A stretch of 64,000 bases of DNA from positions 27,348,501-27,412,500 of the forward strand of contig CM027385.1 in NCBI GenBank assembly GCA_015680905.1, read 5' to 3'. Below, piece by piece: positions 22,531-33,424 of this stretch; positions within the stretch are counted from its first letter, which is position 1, and each line of letters starts with the position of its first letter. Source of the DNA: Coptis chinensis. Taxonomy: Eukaryota > Streptophyta > Magnoliopsida > Ranunculales > Ranunculaceae. The notes under the pieces were generated by a model. The model did no database searches, was not told where the DNA came from, and saw nothing but the letters and a program-made list of their open reading frames with translations. The translations under genes were made by a program, and so were the position numbers.

Positions 22531-23171
22531 ATGACGGGAAATCCCCCTTACACATAAAATCATGAAGATTCAATGCCAAAAGCCGAAAACAATTGCAATA
22601 AACTAATGTAAATATCACAGCACATTCAAGTATAACCATTTCTCTGCAAGCAAGTTCTGACAACAAAATAGCATATCCAGAAACAAAGAAACAACAACTA
22701 AGCAATGCTTTAAAAAAGTAAGGACATAAGCTTCAAATCCAATCAAACGCGTTAAACTGACAAAAATCCTAAACCTTTCCATTAAGAAACAATATTACTT
22801 TCCTTCGTTCTCCTCAGAGTTCAACCAATATTTGTGGTTGAACTTGGCAATTTGTCCCAAGCTTTGAGCCATCTGTCGTTTTGCCCTGAAGTGGTAGACC
22901 TTACCAATATGATGAATTTTGGTCATCATAACATTAACCTCATCTCCAATTACACAAAAAGATAAACCCATTAATGGAGGAAGAGTACATACACATGAAA
23001 TTTATTATAAACTTAAGTCTAGTGAACACATGAATCATGGTACTATGGCAATAAAAAATTGAGTGTTACATTGAGATTAGCATAGGAATTGAAGTCTCCT
23101 TAAAATTCCAATCTGACCGTAAAATAAATCGTTTAGAAGTTCGAATCGGACTTCTAATACAGATACTATTA
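22531..23171. other. AT-rich segment outside recognised elements
   Basis: This begins after the inferred Tat boundary and runs to the STIG1-like pseudogene. It has no LTR, PBS or retrotransposon protein signature. It contains one possible exon on the minus strand (22795-22998). It may be older genomic DNA into which the Tat and copia elements inserted, but this cannot be proven here. Confidence 0.4.
22795..22998 (-). pseudogene. Possible terminal exon of an unrecognised gene (S1-like sequence)
   Basis: Minus-strand frame ending in TAA at 22795-22797, with the readable segment IGDEVNVMMTKIHHIGKVYHF, then RAKRQMAQSLGQIAKFNHKYW and a short acidic end. The GDEVxVxxTKIxxIGKV pattern resembles the second half of an S1 RNA-binding fold, but the match is short and I do not recognise the gene. 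There is a T-rich stretch upstream with AG dinucleotides that could be a splice acceptor. No other exon is seen in the window, so it is a fragment at best. Confidence 0.3.
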
Positions 23172-24075
23172 GTGATTACCGTGGAAGTAGTTGGAGATGT
23201 TCCCCTTGGTGAAAATGTGGTATCCAACAAGACAGACCCATCAGTTTCTCTGTGGCTTAGAAAGGTAAGGAAGCCTCAGGCGCCAGGGTGTTGGTTTCAA
23301 TCGTGGATATGCCACAAGGGACAGTTTCCCATTCAGAGCTTGTGCTGTAAGAACCGCTATGTCAATGTTACTGCGGATGTGAATAATTGTGGGTTATGTG
23401 GCGCTAAACGTAGTACAAAATATCACGATAAATATCGAGATTTTAGCAAAAGATTTATAAATATTACGATATATTTAGAGATATATATGACTGCACATAT
23501 CGGCAATATTTCGACGATGTTATCAATATTTGGGAATATTTTGTTTAGGCAACAATTTTATTTAATATTTACCATTATATTTCAAATAAATATAAATAAT
23601 ATATCATGATATATCAAAAAATATCCATAATATCCATGATATTTGTCGATATTTTAGATATATCTACGATATTTGCATATGAAACAATGTAAAATATCCC
23701 CAAAGAGGGGGATATATCCACGATACATATCAAGAAATTGAGTATCAATAAATACTCATATCTTGATATTTTGTACTATGGTGCTAAGTGTCCATTTACT
23801 TGCCAATGCTGTAATGGTTTGTGCATTGACACAAATATTAATCCTTTCCATTGTGGCAGTTGTTTGAACAGATGTGCTTTGCGGACTCTTTGCTTATATG
23901 GAATATGTGGATATGCACAACCACTTCCTCCTTTTGCATTCCCTCCAAAACACCCTTTTCCTCCCTTTCCTTTCCCTCCAAAGCAACCTCTTCCTCCCTT
24001 TCCTTTCCCACCAAAGCAACGTCATCCTCCATTTCCATTCCCTCTAAAGCAACCGCTTCCTCCACACCCTTTCTA
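23172..24075 (+). pseudogene. STIG1-like (stigma-specific Stig1 family) pseudogene, split by a MITE
   Basis: STIG1-like proteins are small secreted Cys-rich proteins of plants. Conserved blocks are GCWFQSWICHKGQFPIQSLC, CKNRYVNVTADVNNCGLCGA, CQCCNGLCIDTNINPFHCG and LCLYGICGYA, followed by a proline-rich tail with repeated PFPPKQPLPP units. The MITE at 23408-23779 interrupts the codons for CGLCGAK. A usually conserved Cys in CCKNRC is Tyr. No ATG and no signal peptide precede the first block, so the 5' end is lost or on an unseen exon. The 3' end is cut by a copia LTR near 24075. Confidence 0.85.
23408..23779. mobile_element. 372-bp MITE in the STIG1-like gene, probably hAT-like
   Basis: It is flanked by ggcgctaa (23400-23407) and ggtgctaa (23780-23787), an 8-bp duplication with one difference. 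Both ends carry TAGTACAAAATATCA in inverted orientation, within two to three bases of the duplication. There is no coding capacity. The interior is AT-rich with many atatcgatat-like motifs. An 8-bp duplication fits hAT; a 9-bp reading (tggcgctaa/tggtgctaa) would fit Mutator, so the superfamily is tentative. Confidence 0.75.
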
Positions 24076-24343
24076 TGGGAGAAGAAAGAGCGTGAGGGCG
24101 TGCGCCCCCCTAATCGAGTTCGTTCGGTTTGCGGTTTACAGAGTGGTTTCTATAAGTGAAACTTCACCCTTTTAGAACTAGCCATACACGATATATATAT
24201 ATATATATATATAAGTAATAAACCCTAGTATCAATCAAGCAATAAAGAACCCTTTCTTTTTCAGTGGACGTAGGAAGCCGCAATGGCTCCGAACCACTAT
24301 AAATCTTGTGTTTTGTTTCTTTAATTATTTTTTGTTTAGGACA
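24075..24343 (+). mobile_element. 5' LTR of copia element Cop1 (left boundary approximate)
   Basis: The right end is firm: ...TTTAGGACA stops directly before a perfect initiator-Met PBS. The left end is placed where the STIG1-like proline-rich reading ends, at a TG near 24075, so the LTR would be about 270 bp. It contains an (AT)n run at 24191-24213. Confidence 0.5.
24191..24213. repeat. (AT)n microsatellite
   Basis: About 23 bp of uninterrupted AT dinucleotides within the Cop1 LTR. It could serve as or overlap a TATA element, but nothing else indicates function. Confidence 0.9.
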
Positions 24344-24355
24344 TGGTATCAGAGC
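24344..24355 (+). promoter_or_regulatory. Primer binding site of Cop1 (initiator Met tRNA)
   Basis: TGGTATCAGAGC is the canonical complement of the initiator-Met tRNA 3' end used by plant copia elements. It adjoins the LTR end without a spacer. Confidence 0.92.
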
Positions 24356-24396
24356 GGAGTATTTAATCTCTTCTCAATTAAACCCAAAAGCTTGCT

Positions 24397-25295
24397 ATGA
24401 CAGATCCAAATACAAACCCAAAGTCTGCTATGACAACAAAGAATCCTGGTTGGAAAATGTTTTCTACTCTGTTGAATGGAACAAGTTATATACCTTGGTC
24501 TAGGGCTATTACTTTATCTCTCTGCGGAAAAAGGAAACTAGGGTTTATTAATGGTGCAAAGGAGTGTCCTGTCATTAGTGATGCCTAATATGAGAATTGG
24601 GTTTCTAATTATAAACTTGTTCGTTCTTGGTTGCTTAATTCAATATAGTCAACTATTTCTAGCATCTTTACCTTCTCTAATTATGCAAAGGAGATGTGGG
24701 GGTTGATTATACGAAAACCAGAATAACTCTGCCTGTGTGTTTGAACTTCAACTAGCAATAATCGGTTCTTTGCAACAAGGTGAGAAAAACTTTACATAAC
24801 ACCTTGGCAATCTGAAGAAATTGTGGGATGAATTAAACATATATCGCCCACACATGATACATGCTAAGAAAGTTTTGAAATGGGCTGAAGAGGATAAAAT
24901 CTTCACATTGTTTCGTAGTCTCAAATCAGAATATGAAAATCTGGAAAGCAATATTTTAATGGAAAACACTCTTCCATCACTTGCTACTGTTTGTGCAACC
25001 ATTCAGCGAGAGGAAACAAGGAAGAAAACCATGAACTCCGAGTTGAAGTCTCCAATCTTTGAGTCTTCTGTTCTGCTTGTAGAGAATGGTTTTTGAAAGA
25101 AGTCACAGGGAAAAAGGGAACTACCTCACTGTGATCATTGTGGAAAAAAATGACACATACAAAGGATCGTTGTTGGGAATTGCATCCATACCTTAAAAAG
25201 GAACCGTCCAAGAAAGATCACGTTGTAGTAGCCGAGATATCAATCTCCAACTCAGATATCAGTCATCAGTTGAGTCAAATTCTCCAATAGCTTAC
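24397..25295 (+). pseudogene. Cop1 gag, truncated by Ath3
   Basis: Copia gag beginning MTDPNTNPKSAMTTKNPGWK. The signature LLNGTSYIPWSRAITLSLCG and FINGAKECP belong to the UBN2/retrotransposon gag type of Ty1/copia. Further on are LGNLKKLWDELNIYRPH and a damaged zinc knuckle CDHCGK...H at about 25130-25160. Several stops and a frameshift occur. The sequence ends at 25295, where the Ath3 LTR is inserted. The rest of Cop1 would lie beyond Ath3, outside the window. Confidence 0.8.
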
Positions 25296-26847
25296 TGATA
25301 AGTGCTCAAAAAGTGCATTTTAACAGTGCTTGTAAGTCGTGTTTTATGATTTATAGGTGAAAAAGAGAGTTTTGTAGAATATTAGAGAAAAAAGGGGTAA
25401 AACGGAGCAATTCGGGGCATTAAGAATCACATGGGAAGCCCGTGGACAATCATGGAGAAGGCCAAGGAATTGAAGCTATGAAAGATGCGACTTGGATCTG
25501 TTCTAAAGCTTATTTGGAAGCCCAAGGAAAAAGGATTCGTTGCTTGGACCAAAGCCCACAAAACAGGAAAGAAAGATGGAGCAAAAGAGGAAAAACAGAC
25601 TCTCGCGTTTGGGACGTAAGGCCCTTGCGTCCAAATGCGACTCTTGCATCTAGGACGCAAGGATCATGCATCCAGACACATGAACTGACACTTTAGCCCA
25701 CATCTTTTACAGTTTTGTAAACGAAGTTGGACTCTGAAAGAATTGAAGTTGATTTGTAATAGGAAACAACCCACGATTTGGGATGTTTCTAGAACTCATT
25801 GTAACCCCTATAAATAGAGAACCTAAGTGCCTCATGAAACTCGCCAATTCACTTACATTCTTATCTCCAGAACTTGAGGAAGAGAGAGATTAATAATAAA
25901 AGATTCGGTTTTAACTAGTCGAGTCTTAATAAATTAGTCTTTCTAGTCTTATGTTCTTCGACTCTTCTTCTTCTCGTTCTTCGTGTTCTTCCTTCTTCAT
26001 GGAAGGCTAATCTTCTCTTTCAAGGGAGAAGATGAATCCAGTGCTTAGGATTTGATGATTCTTCTAGTTCATGGTGTTCTCCAATCAGGTTAGTTCTTAG
26101 TTCCATTGCCCACACCAGGGGATGGAAGTATAGAATAGGGTTTATGTTTTGCAATATTAATATCATGTTAGTGTTCTTTACTTTTCTTCTAGTAGTGTAG
26201 TTCTTTAGAGTTAGGGAAGTATTCTTTATGTTGCCCTAGTAGGGGTAGCTCAGGGAGTGGCTGCCTAGGGGAAGTATTCTTTGTGTTTGCCTTAAGTGGT
26301 GATTCATTGAATGGCTGCCCTATTAAGAAGTACTCCTTGATGTTGCTTTCGGTAATACATTGAATGGCTGCCCGAGCTTACATAAAAGAAAAGAAGATAT
26401 TAATAGCATAAACATAGGAACAACCTTAATTAGAGTTATTCGTTAACAATGTTTCGTCCAAAAGGGCATCATCACTCGCACGATTGCCTAATTGTAGTCT
26501 ACTTGTGAGAACAACCATGAAGCATAAGGTCACAGATCAAAGGTATCGGCGGATTCTAATCTCTTGAATTCCCTCTCCTATAAATTTTCAATAGTTTAGT
26601 TAGTTTAGTTTAGTTTAACATTAGAATCTACAATATCTATAATCATAGTTTTTAATCCCTCAAACCCCCTTTCCAATCTTGTCCTTCATATAACATACAC
26701 TTAAAAGTGGAACGATACCTACTCATTCTTTACTCATTGAGGGATAATTAGATTTTGATACGCTTCTATTTTGTTCAATGACCATCATCCATCATTCATC
26801 TATACATTCCATATGCCATCTCATACGCACAAAAGGAAAGCGTCTCA
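25296..26847 (+). mobile_element. 5' LTR of Athila-lineage element Ath3 (family 2)
   Basis: 1552 bp, starting TGATAAGTGCTCAAAAAGTG and ending GCGTCTCA before the PBS. The TGATAAG start is shared with families 1 and 3, but the rest is not alignable by eye. It contains an inverted motif at 25608-25635 and three direct repeats at 26216-26376. The 3' LTR is not in the window. The left flank is cttac (25291-25295) of Cop1. Confidence 0.75.
26216..26376 (+). repeat. Three degenerate tandem repeats in the Ath3 LTR
   Basis: Units start at about 26216, 26271 and 26327 with GAAGTATTCTT or a variant and contain TGGCTGCC near their ends. Unit lengths are about 55, 56 and 50 bp. Divergence between units suggests an old duplication. 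Confidence 0.75.
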
Positions 26848-26861
26848 GGCGCCACTGCCAT
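26847..26861 (+). promoter_or_regulatory. Primer binding site of Ath3 (degraded first base)
   Basis: AGGCGCCACTGCCAT matches the TGGCGCCGCTGCCAT site of family 1 except at the first base and one internal CpG. It lies directly at the LTR end. Confidence 0.7.
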
Positions 26862-27285
26862 TTTAAGTTGTTTATGTTTAACGTTTTCTTTCAAGATTAG
26901 AACTTTGGATTTTGAGGTAATTTTAGCCGCATCATCCATCCTTTTGAGAAAGAGAGAAGATTGAAGGACATCTTGAAGAATCTACCATCTAGGTTAGTCG
27001 AATCTTCATTCTTTTTATTTCATTCTTAGTTTAGTTGCATCGTAGTTTAGTTTTATTGCTTTCTGGTATAATTGCATTTAGGACCTTTTTAACAATTGAA
27101 GTTGCAAGCCAACACAGTGAAACATCAAACTCTAGTGTTTCTTGTCTGAATCTTGACAAACGGACTATCGTCTATGGGCCGTGGTATTTAAGCAATCCAA
27201 GTAATTCACCATATCCCTAGAAGAGATAGCTTTAGACAACGGGGGAGATACTAGCTACAAAGCCCAACTCTGTTGAAGGAAAGTA

Positions 27286-27319
<34 letters not shown>

Positions 27320-27529
27320 CAAAAAAAATAGTATAATTGCATTTTAGTATAATTTAGAATAGTTGCATATAAGTTTAATTGCATTCAAGCATAGTAGGAT
27401 AGTTTTTCGTCATTTTCGCATAACATTTTCTAGTGTATGCCCCGTCGTCCATATCATCGTCTGGTAAGATCACAACAGTGGACAAGGTTTAACAACTGAC
27501 TCACAAGAATACTAGACGAAATTGATACA
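26862..27529 (+). other. Ath3 leader between PBS and gag
   Basis: About 670 bp without coding sequence. It includes a run of about 30 T (27286-27315) followed by A-rich sequence. A short open frame at 27035-27220 has no recognisable domain. Confidence 0.6.
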
Positions 27530-29110
27530 ATGGCCGCACATAATGATGGAGGTGTTGTGGACCCAAATAATCCTGAAGCTATCCCACCCATGCAAGTGCA
27601 ACATAAGAAGAAGCTGAGTGATTTCTATTCTCCAATCATTAGAGACCAACCCAGCAGTATTGTTTTTCTAGAGACAGAAGCTAACCAGTTTGAGCTTAGA
27701 GCATCAATCATTTCTATGCTTCCAAAGTTCAACGGTTCAGACAATGTTCAGCCTTATGTTTACATGAACAAATTTATATCAGTCCTCAGAACTTTCAAGA
27801 ACCAGAATATTAGGGATGAGAGTATCAAGTCAATTCTTTTTCTACTCTCACTCGAAGGTAAAGCATCTGAATGGTTAACTGCACAGCCAATAAATTCAAT
27901 CAACAACTGAGAGAAGTTAAGAACAAAGTTTATGAACAAGTTCTACCCACCCCAGAAGACAGATGCTATGCAACAAGCCATCATCAATTTCAAAGGGAAG
28001 GTGACTGAAGAATATCATCAAAGCTGGGAGAAATTAAATAATCTGCTAGTCTCATGTCCACATCATGGTTATGATAAGAGCACACTGGCTCATTTTTTCT
28101 TTCGAGGACTTTCTACTATGAACAAGCAGATGATATAATCAATGCATCAAGGCAAGTTTATATCATTGGATGGAGAGGAAGCCTACAACTTTCTTGAGAA
28201 TTTAGTTGAAGACACTCTACAATGGAGTGCTTGCAACGAGGACGTAGCTAGAGTGGAGGGGGTGCCGAAGCAATTTGGTAGCCAAATTCGTGAAGACCTA
28301 AATCAAGCGATGCTATCAATTATGGCAAGCCTGTTAACATGACTTGAAAAGTTGAACAAGAAGTTTGATCAGTTCTCTATGAATCCTCCAAAAGCAAACA
28401 ATTTCCAAGCTAAACCTCAGCCATCCAAACCTTGTTATGTCATTTGTGAGCTATGCTCTGATGAAAGCCACACCACTGAAGAGTGTTCGTACTATCTAGA
28501 TACTAATGCAGAGGCATGTAGTATCAACTCTTTAGGAAGAAATAACCAGTTCAATCAGACACAAAATTATTGGAAGCCACAAAATACAAATTAGAGGAAT
28601 TTTCCTCCAGGATTCCAGAATCAGTCTAATCAGTTCCAGAATAACTAGTATCACTTCTAAGACCACCAGCAACCATACAGAAATCAACAGTCATACCAAA
28701 ACCACCAATATCAAGCCAACACAAATAGAGAGTTAGTACCAGATCTAATGAGCAGATACAATGCCCCTACGCCTTAGTCAAGTAAAGTAGTTATCCTACA
28801 TCTGGAAGAAGCCATCACCACCATTGTCAAAGAGCTGAAATAGACAAATCAAAAAATCCAGAAGCTGGAGAATAACTTTAGTGTCATTCAAGTCCAAATA
28901 GGGCAAATCGCTGCTGCCTTGATAAAGAGATTGAAAGGAGAATTACCAAGCCAGCTGGAGCCAAATCCGAAAGGAAGAGGTGTCTTGCAAGTGGATAACC
29001 TGGAGATTACTACTCAGTCGAATGATCAAGTTAATGTTGTCACCACTCTGAGGTCAGGCAAGAAGGTTAATAACAAGATTGTCTATGAACCAGGAAAAGA
29101 TTATGCGTAG
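27530..29110 (+). pseudogene. Ath3 gag
   Basis: Starts at ATG 27530 (MAAHNDGGVVDPNN). The capsid blocks are KKLSDFYSP, LEGKASEWLTAQPINS, MNKFYPPQKTD and LLVSCPHHGYDKSTLAHFFFRGL, the Athila gag pattern. A zinc knuckle CELCSDESHTTEEC (CX2CX4HX4C) is intact at about 28448-28489. A Gln/Asn-rich segment follows and is broken by many stops. In-frame stops occur at about 27908, 28136 and 28340. It is divergent from the other three Athila gag copies here. Confidence 0.85.
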
Positions 29111-29251
29111 CCTAAGGTAACTTATGTTCCCACCATCCCACCCAGTTCTAACATTCTAGATATATCTAATGTTGTGCCACCCACTGAAGTAACTGTTGAA
29201 AGATAAGCTGAAGGAACTAATGTGGAAGAAAGTAAGAAGAAGCCATAAAGA

Positions 29252-29804
29252 GTGACTCCACCTATCACTGCACTATTTGTTACCAAACCAACCGAAGTCG
29301 AAAGAAGAGAACATATATTGAAGAAGCTGCTAGCGCCGTTTCTTTTGAAACTAGTGAATACCAGAAAGGATGACCAGTACAAGGAAATTTACGATGTATT
29401 TCAAAATTTGCAGATTAATATCCTATTTCTAACAGCCATCAAGCAAGTTCCCTCATATGCCAAGTTTGTGAAAGATCTAGTGAAAAAGAAGACCAACATT
29501 CTGAAAGAAGCTTTTATCACTCAAAGATGTTCATCATACCTACAGAATCTAACAGTTGTGAAACTGAAGGATCCTGGAAGTCCAACTATTATATGTAGAA
29601 TTGGAGATTTTTTAGAGGAGCAAGCTTTATTAGATTTAGGTGCAAGTGTGGATCTTCTACCTTATTTCGTCTACGAGAAGTTGGGGTTGAAGGATCTAAA
29701 ACAAACTGATGTTACTTTACAGTTGGCAGATAGATCAGTGAAGATACCTAGAGGAATCATTGAACACGTCATAGTCAAGATCGAAGATTTCTATTATTCG
29801 GTTC
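29252..29804 (+). pseudogene. Ath3 protease, upstream part
   Basis: It contains ALLDLGASVDLLPYFVYEKL (active-site D in DLGAS) and LADRSVKIPRGIIEHVIVK, ending EDFYYS, where the LINE is inserted. The segment KKTNILKEAFITQRCSSYL corresponds to the linker seen in the other Athila copies. The remainder resumes at 35823. The open frame beyond 29804 runs into LINE sequence. Confidence 0.85.
29791..29804 (+). repeat. Left target-site duplication of the LINE
   Basis: ctattattcggttc here corresponds to ctattatctggttc at 35823-35836: 14 bp with a two-base difference. Together with the terminal T run at 29805 this marks an L1-type insertion. Confidence 0.85.
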
Positions 29805-29841
29805 TTTTTTTTTTTCAAAAGTTTAGAGGTTATGGAAGACC

Positions 29842-30414
29842 TCAACTTGTATAAGAAGAAAATCTCAAGTACATAGTTCCTTTTCTATCCTCTTCCACAA
29901 TATTATGCAACGTAAAATGAAGCAGAGGATAAAAGGAAATGTCAAGATCAACTTGTGATCTGTACAACTTGGAGAGGTAATAAGCTGCCTGATTTCCCTC
30001 CCTATATACATGATTAAAACTACATTTGACAAATTGGTTTCTAAGAGCTTCAATATGGGCCACTAAATTTAAACAGTACCATGGGCTTTTACTTAGGCCC
30101 CGAATGATGTTTATGGCCACTGAGGAGTCTGAGTTGACCTCAAGCTCGGTGATTCCTATCTCCTTCGCATACTGAATACCCTTCGCAATAGCAAGGAGCT
30201 CCTGATAGAGGACCGAAGGCTTGTGCGAACTTCCTGCATATACGAAAGTAACATTCCCCAGAGCATCTCTAATGATCCTTCCAAAACCATTTCCATTTTC
30301 TTGGACAGAACCATCTATATTTAACATGAATGATCCCTCAGCTGCCGATGCCCTTTTGATCCAGTTGGGAGTTGAGCCTTTGAAGCTTAGCTTAAGCCCC
30401 AATCTCACTGCCAA
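29842..30414 (-). pseudogene. LINE ORF2: C-terminal RNase H domain
   Basis: 190-codon open frame. RNase H acidic residues appear in LNIDGSVQENG (D), LYQELLAIAKGI (E) and EVNSDSSVAI (D), and VYREGNQAAYYLSKL ends the domain with Tyr where Asp is usual. An RNase H fused downstream of the zinc finger is typical for several plant L1 lineages. The frame is separated from the upstream part of ORF2 by stops near 30415-30530. Confidence 0.85.
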
Positions 30415-30534
30415 AATTCTCAGGGATGCCGATTCTTTTACATCTGATAGATTCCTTTGGAGGTATAGCTACATGTCGGACATAATCTTGTTGCTTAACT
30501 GCTGCATTGAGACCTTTTGATTCTCCTTCTTCCT

Positions 30535-31922
30535 TTAGTTTCTTTCACACCAGATTTCATGAATAGTAGCACCAATGCATGCCTTATAGATATCAACACT
30601 GGAGGAGTTGATTCTACAAAGTCTGAAAATCTTATACCATTCTTCAGTAGTGCCTTGTACAATCCCACCTATCCCAAGTCTTCTCTTAACTTGTTCCCAC
30701 ACTTTCTTTGAATATTGACAATAAAAAAATAAGTGTTTAGAGTATTCTGTCGAGACATTACAGAGACTGCATACAGAGTGCTCCAAAACATTCTTTTGAA
30801 TCAATCTGTCTTGAGTAGGAAGGAAATTTGAGAGTAACTGCCATAAAGTGAAAGAATGCATAGGTACAGAGAGCTTCCCCCATACCACTCTATACCATTT
30901 CACCTTAGAGTGCACTTTCCTTAGTACTGCATACGCAGATTTCACTATAAATTCACCTGTGGTACTAGGAGCCCATACCACCTCATCTTTCTCAAGGTAT
31001 CTATTTACTTCAGTCCCCAGAATGGAATTCTTGATATGTCCATTTGGGAGAGAAGAGATAGCTGAAGACCATTCACCTTGTTCCAATACATCACTAACTT
31101 TAGCAGCCTCATTGAGATTGATAAGATTCCTTTCTTCAGGTATCTCCCACAGAGGTTTGCTTGTGCACCATAGGTCATGCTAGAACCAAGTATTCTTGCC
31201 ATCAGCAATGATATACTTAATATGATTCCGAGCTATATCTCTGTGCTGTAAAATTCTTCTCCATACCCAGGAATAGCTTGAAGGAATTTTCATAGTCCAG
31301 AGAAACTGCTTTTTGATCTGCTGGCTCAAGGTCCAGTTAGCCACAAAGAGTCCTCTTTCACTGCAATTCTATATATTAACCCACAATATGCAGCCTTATT
31401 CCATGTTCATGCATCAGTCATGCCCAAACCACCCTGCTCCTTTGAGTATCTGAGAACCTCATGACTTGCATGGTGCATCTTGTTTGTCATGTTAGGACCA
31501 GACCAAAGAAATCTATTGCAAATCTTGGAGACCTTGTCAAGAACTTTCTTAGGAAGCACAAAAGTTTTGGACCAATAAACTTGAAAGGACGACAGCATTG
31601 ATTGAATGAGTTCTAGTCTACCTGCTCTGGACAAAGATTTATTCTTCCAGTTAGAGATTCTAGAAGTTAATCTTTCCACCAATGGGAGACAATCTCTGAT
31701 GCCAAGTCTTGTTAAAGTCAAGGGAAGACCAAGATAAGAGATTGGAGGTGATATGAGAGAGATGCCCATTGCATTAGCTAAATCCTCACTAGCAGCCTGA
31801 GACATACACCCAACAAGAAGAGTGGATTTGGCCGAGTTTATATTCAGTCCTGTAACTTGTGAAAATTTTAGGAGTATCTCTTTCATAGCTAGCTTTGCAG
31901 AATAGGAAGGCATCATCTGCAA
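30535..31922 (-). pseudogene. LINE ORF2: zf-RVT and RT C-terminal region
   Basis: The reading 31922-31407 gives the RT thumb/connector (LNINSAKSTLLVGCM, ISYLGLPLTLTRLG, ISNWKNKSLSRAGRLELI, WSGPNMTNKMHHASHEVL). Then 31086-30535 gives the zinc-binding reverse transcriptase domain (WRVVWGKLS-like start, VPMHSFTLWQLLSNFLPTQ, HSVCSLCNVSTEYSKHLFF). The C..C..H..C pattern is CSLCNVSTEYSKHLFFYC. Stops and a frameshift separate the two parts. Confidence 0.85.
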
Positions 31923-33394
31923 AAAACAGATGAGAGATACTTAATTTTTTGCACTTAGAGTGAGGATGAATCTGCCTAGAGAAGAGTTCTTGCCTTAGAA
32001 AACCAGATAGTATCTCTATAACAAGGACAAACAGATATGGCGAGATAGGGTCACCTTGTCGCAAACCTTTTTCATCTTCAAAGAAGCCTTTTGAAGTGCC
32101 ATTTATAATAATAGAGTATGTTGGAGAGCCATAACACATAAAAAGCCAGTCAATGAAGAGAAGGGGAAATCCATAACTGTGTAGAATCATTTCCATAGCA
32201 TTCTAGTTGACTGAATCAAATGCTTTCCTAATATCAATCTTGATAGCACAATTTCTTGTTCCATGTTTCTTTGAGTAGCCTCGAATAAGTTCATGGGCCA
32301 GAATGAGATTATCTTGGATGTTTCTGCCTAGGACAAAAGCAGGCTGAGCTCCAGATATTAAGAAAGCGATACACTCCTTCATCCTGCTTGTAAGAATCTT
32401 AGTAACACATTTATATATAGTATTACAACAAGCAATGGGTCAGAATTCATCAACCCTTGAAAGTGCAAGAGTTTTTGGTACTAAGCATAAAAGAGTAGAG
32501 TTTGTACCTCTCTGGATAGATTTATGTGAAAACATATACTTAATAGCAAGAATGAAATCCTTACCCACAATATCCCAAGACTTCTTGAAGAAGAAAGAGT
32601 TAAATCCATCTGGTCCTGGGGTTTTATTATCATCCATAGATAAAATGGCTTCTTTAATTTCCAAGTCTAAAATCTCCTTCACCAGGTTATTGGCCATATC
32701 TGTTGTTAACACTTTGAGATCTAGCTACTCGAGGAACTGGAGAGAGCATGTAGATAGTGAGGCTTCACCCAAGAGCTTTGTGTAATAAGAGATGAATGCT
32801 TCGGCCACATTGTCCTGTCCCTCCTACATAGTGAATCAATAATAGACCATTCCTAGTCTTTTTTTCTTTTACAGAGTTGTGAAAGAAAGAATTGCATTTG
32901 TCCCCAAAGGATGGCCAATCAGTGTGAGTTCTTTTTAAAAGGTCATATTCCTCCATGAGCATGAGAGAACATAGCTCCAACCTCTTTACTCTTTCAAGAT
33001 TGAATAGATGAATGTCTAGAGGCTTTGCATGCAGCTGCTTTTGTATCTCTTCTAGATTTGTTTTTGCAATGTTCACCAAATTTTGAAGATCTGTGGAGCT
33101 GAGCCTAGGCCATCCTTTGAGATTATCCTTTAGAAGTTTAAGCTGCTTGGAGAGCATATAAGAAGGGTTTCCTTGATTTGGTATAGACCAACATTTGCAA
33201 AGAGTATCCTTGAATAAAGGATTGACCAACCAGTAGTTACAAAATCTAAAAGGAGGTCTACAAGTAACCTTATTAGAAAGGGTTAACACTATCGGAGTAT
33301 GATCAGAGAGACCTTGCGGTAAGATTTCAACTCCAGAAGAGGGAAACATGTTTACCCACATAGGGTTGATCAGGCACCTGTCTATCTTGGACAA
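31789..33394 (-). pseudogene. LINE ORF2: endonuclease C-terminus and reverse transcriptase
   Basis: 33394-32765 starts MSKIDRCLIN and has GLSDHTPIVLTL, the C-terminal DHxPI motif of the APE endonuclease. The RT start, EIKEAILSMDDNKTPGPDGFNSFFFK, is at 32712-32440. RT motifs follow as GLRQGDPISPYLFVLVIE and HLFFADDAFLFCKAS; the catalytic box is FADD. Frameshifts near 32740, 32430 and 31850 break it. Nick-and-prime retrotransposition would need these domains joined. Confidence 0.88.
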
Positions 33395-33424
33395 CTTTCA
33401 AAAAAAGCCACCACCATTGTTAGT

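Noticed and set aside
24306..24588. A second 65-codon frame overlapping the Cop1 PBS and gag start (24306-24503)
   Set aside because: The frame crosses the PBS and only the overlapping frame from 24397 matches copia gag.
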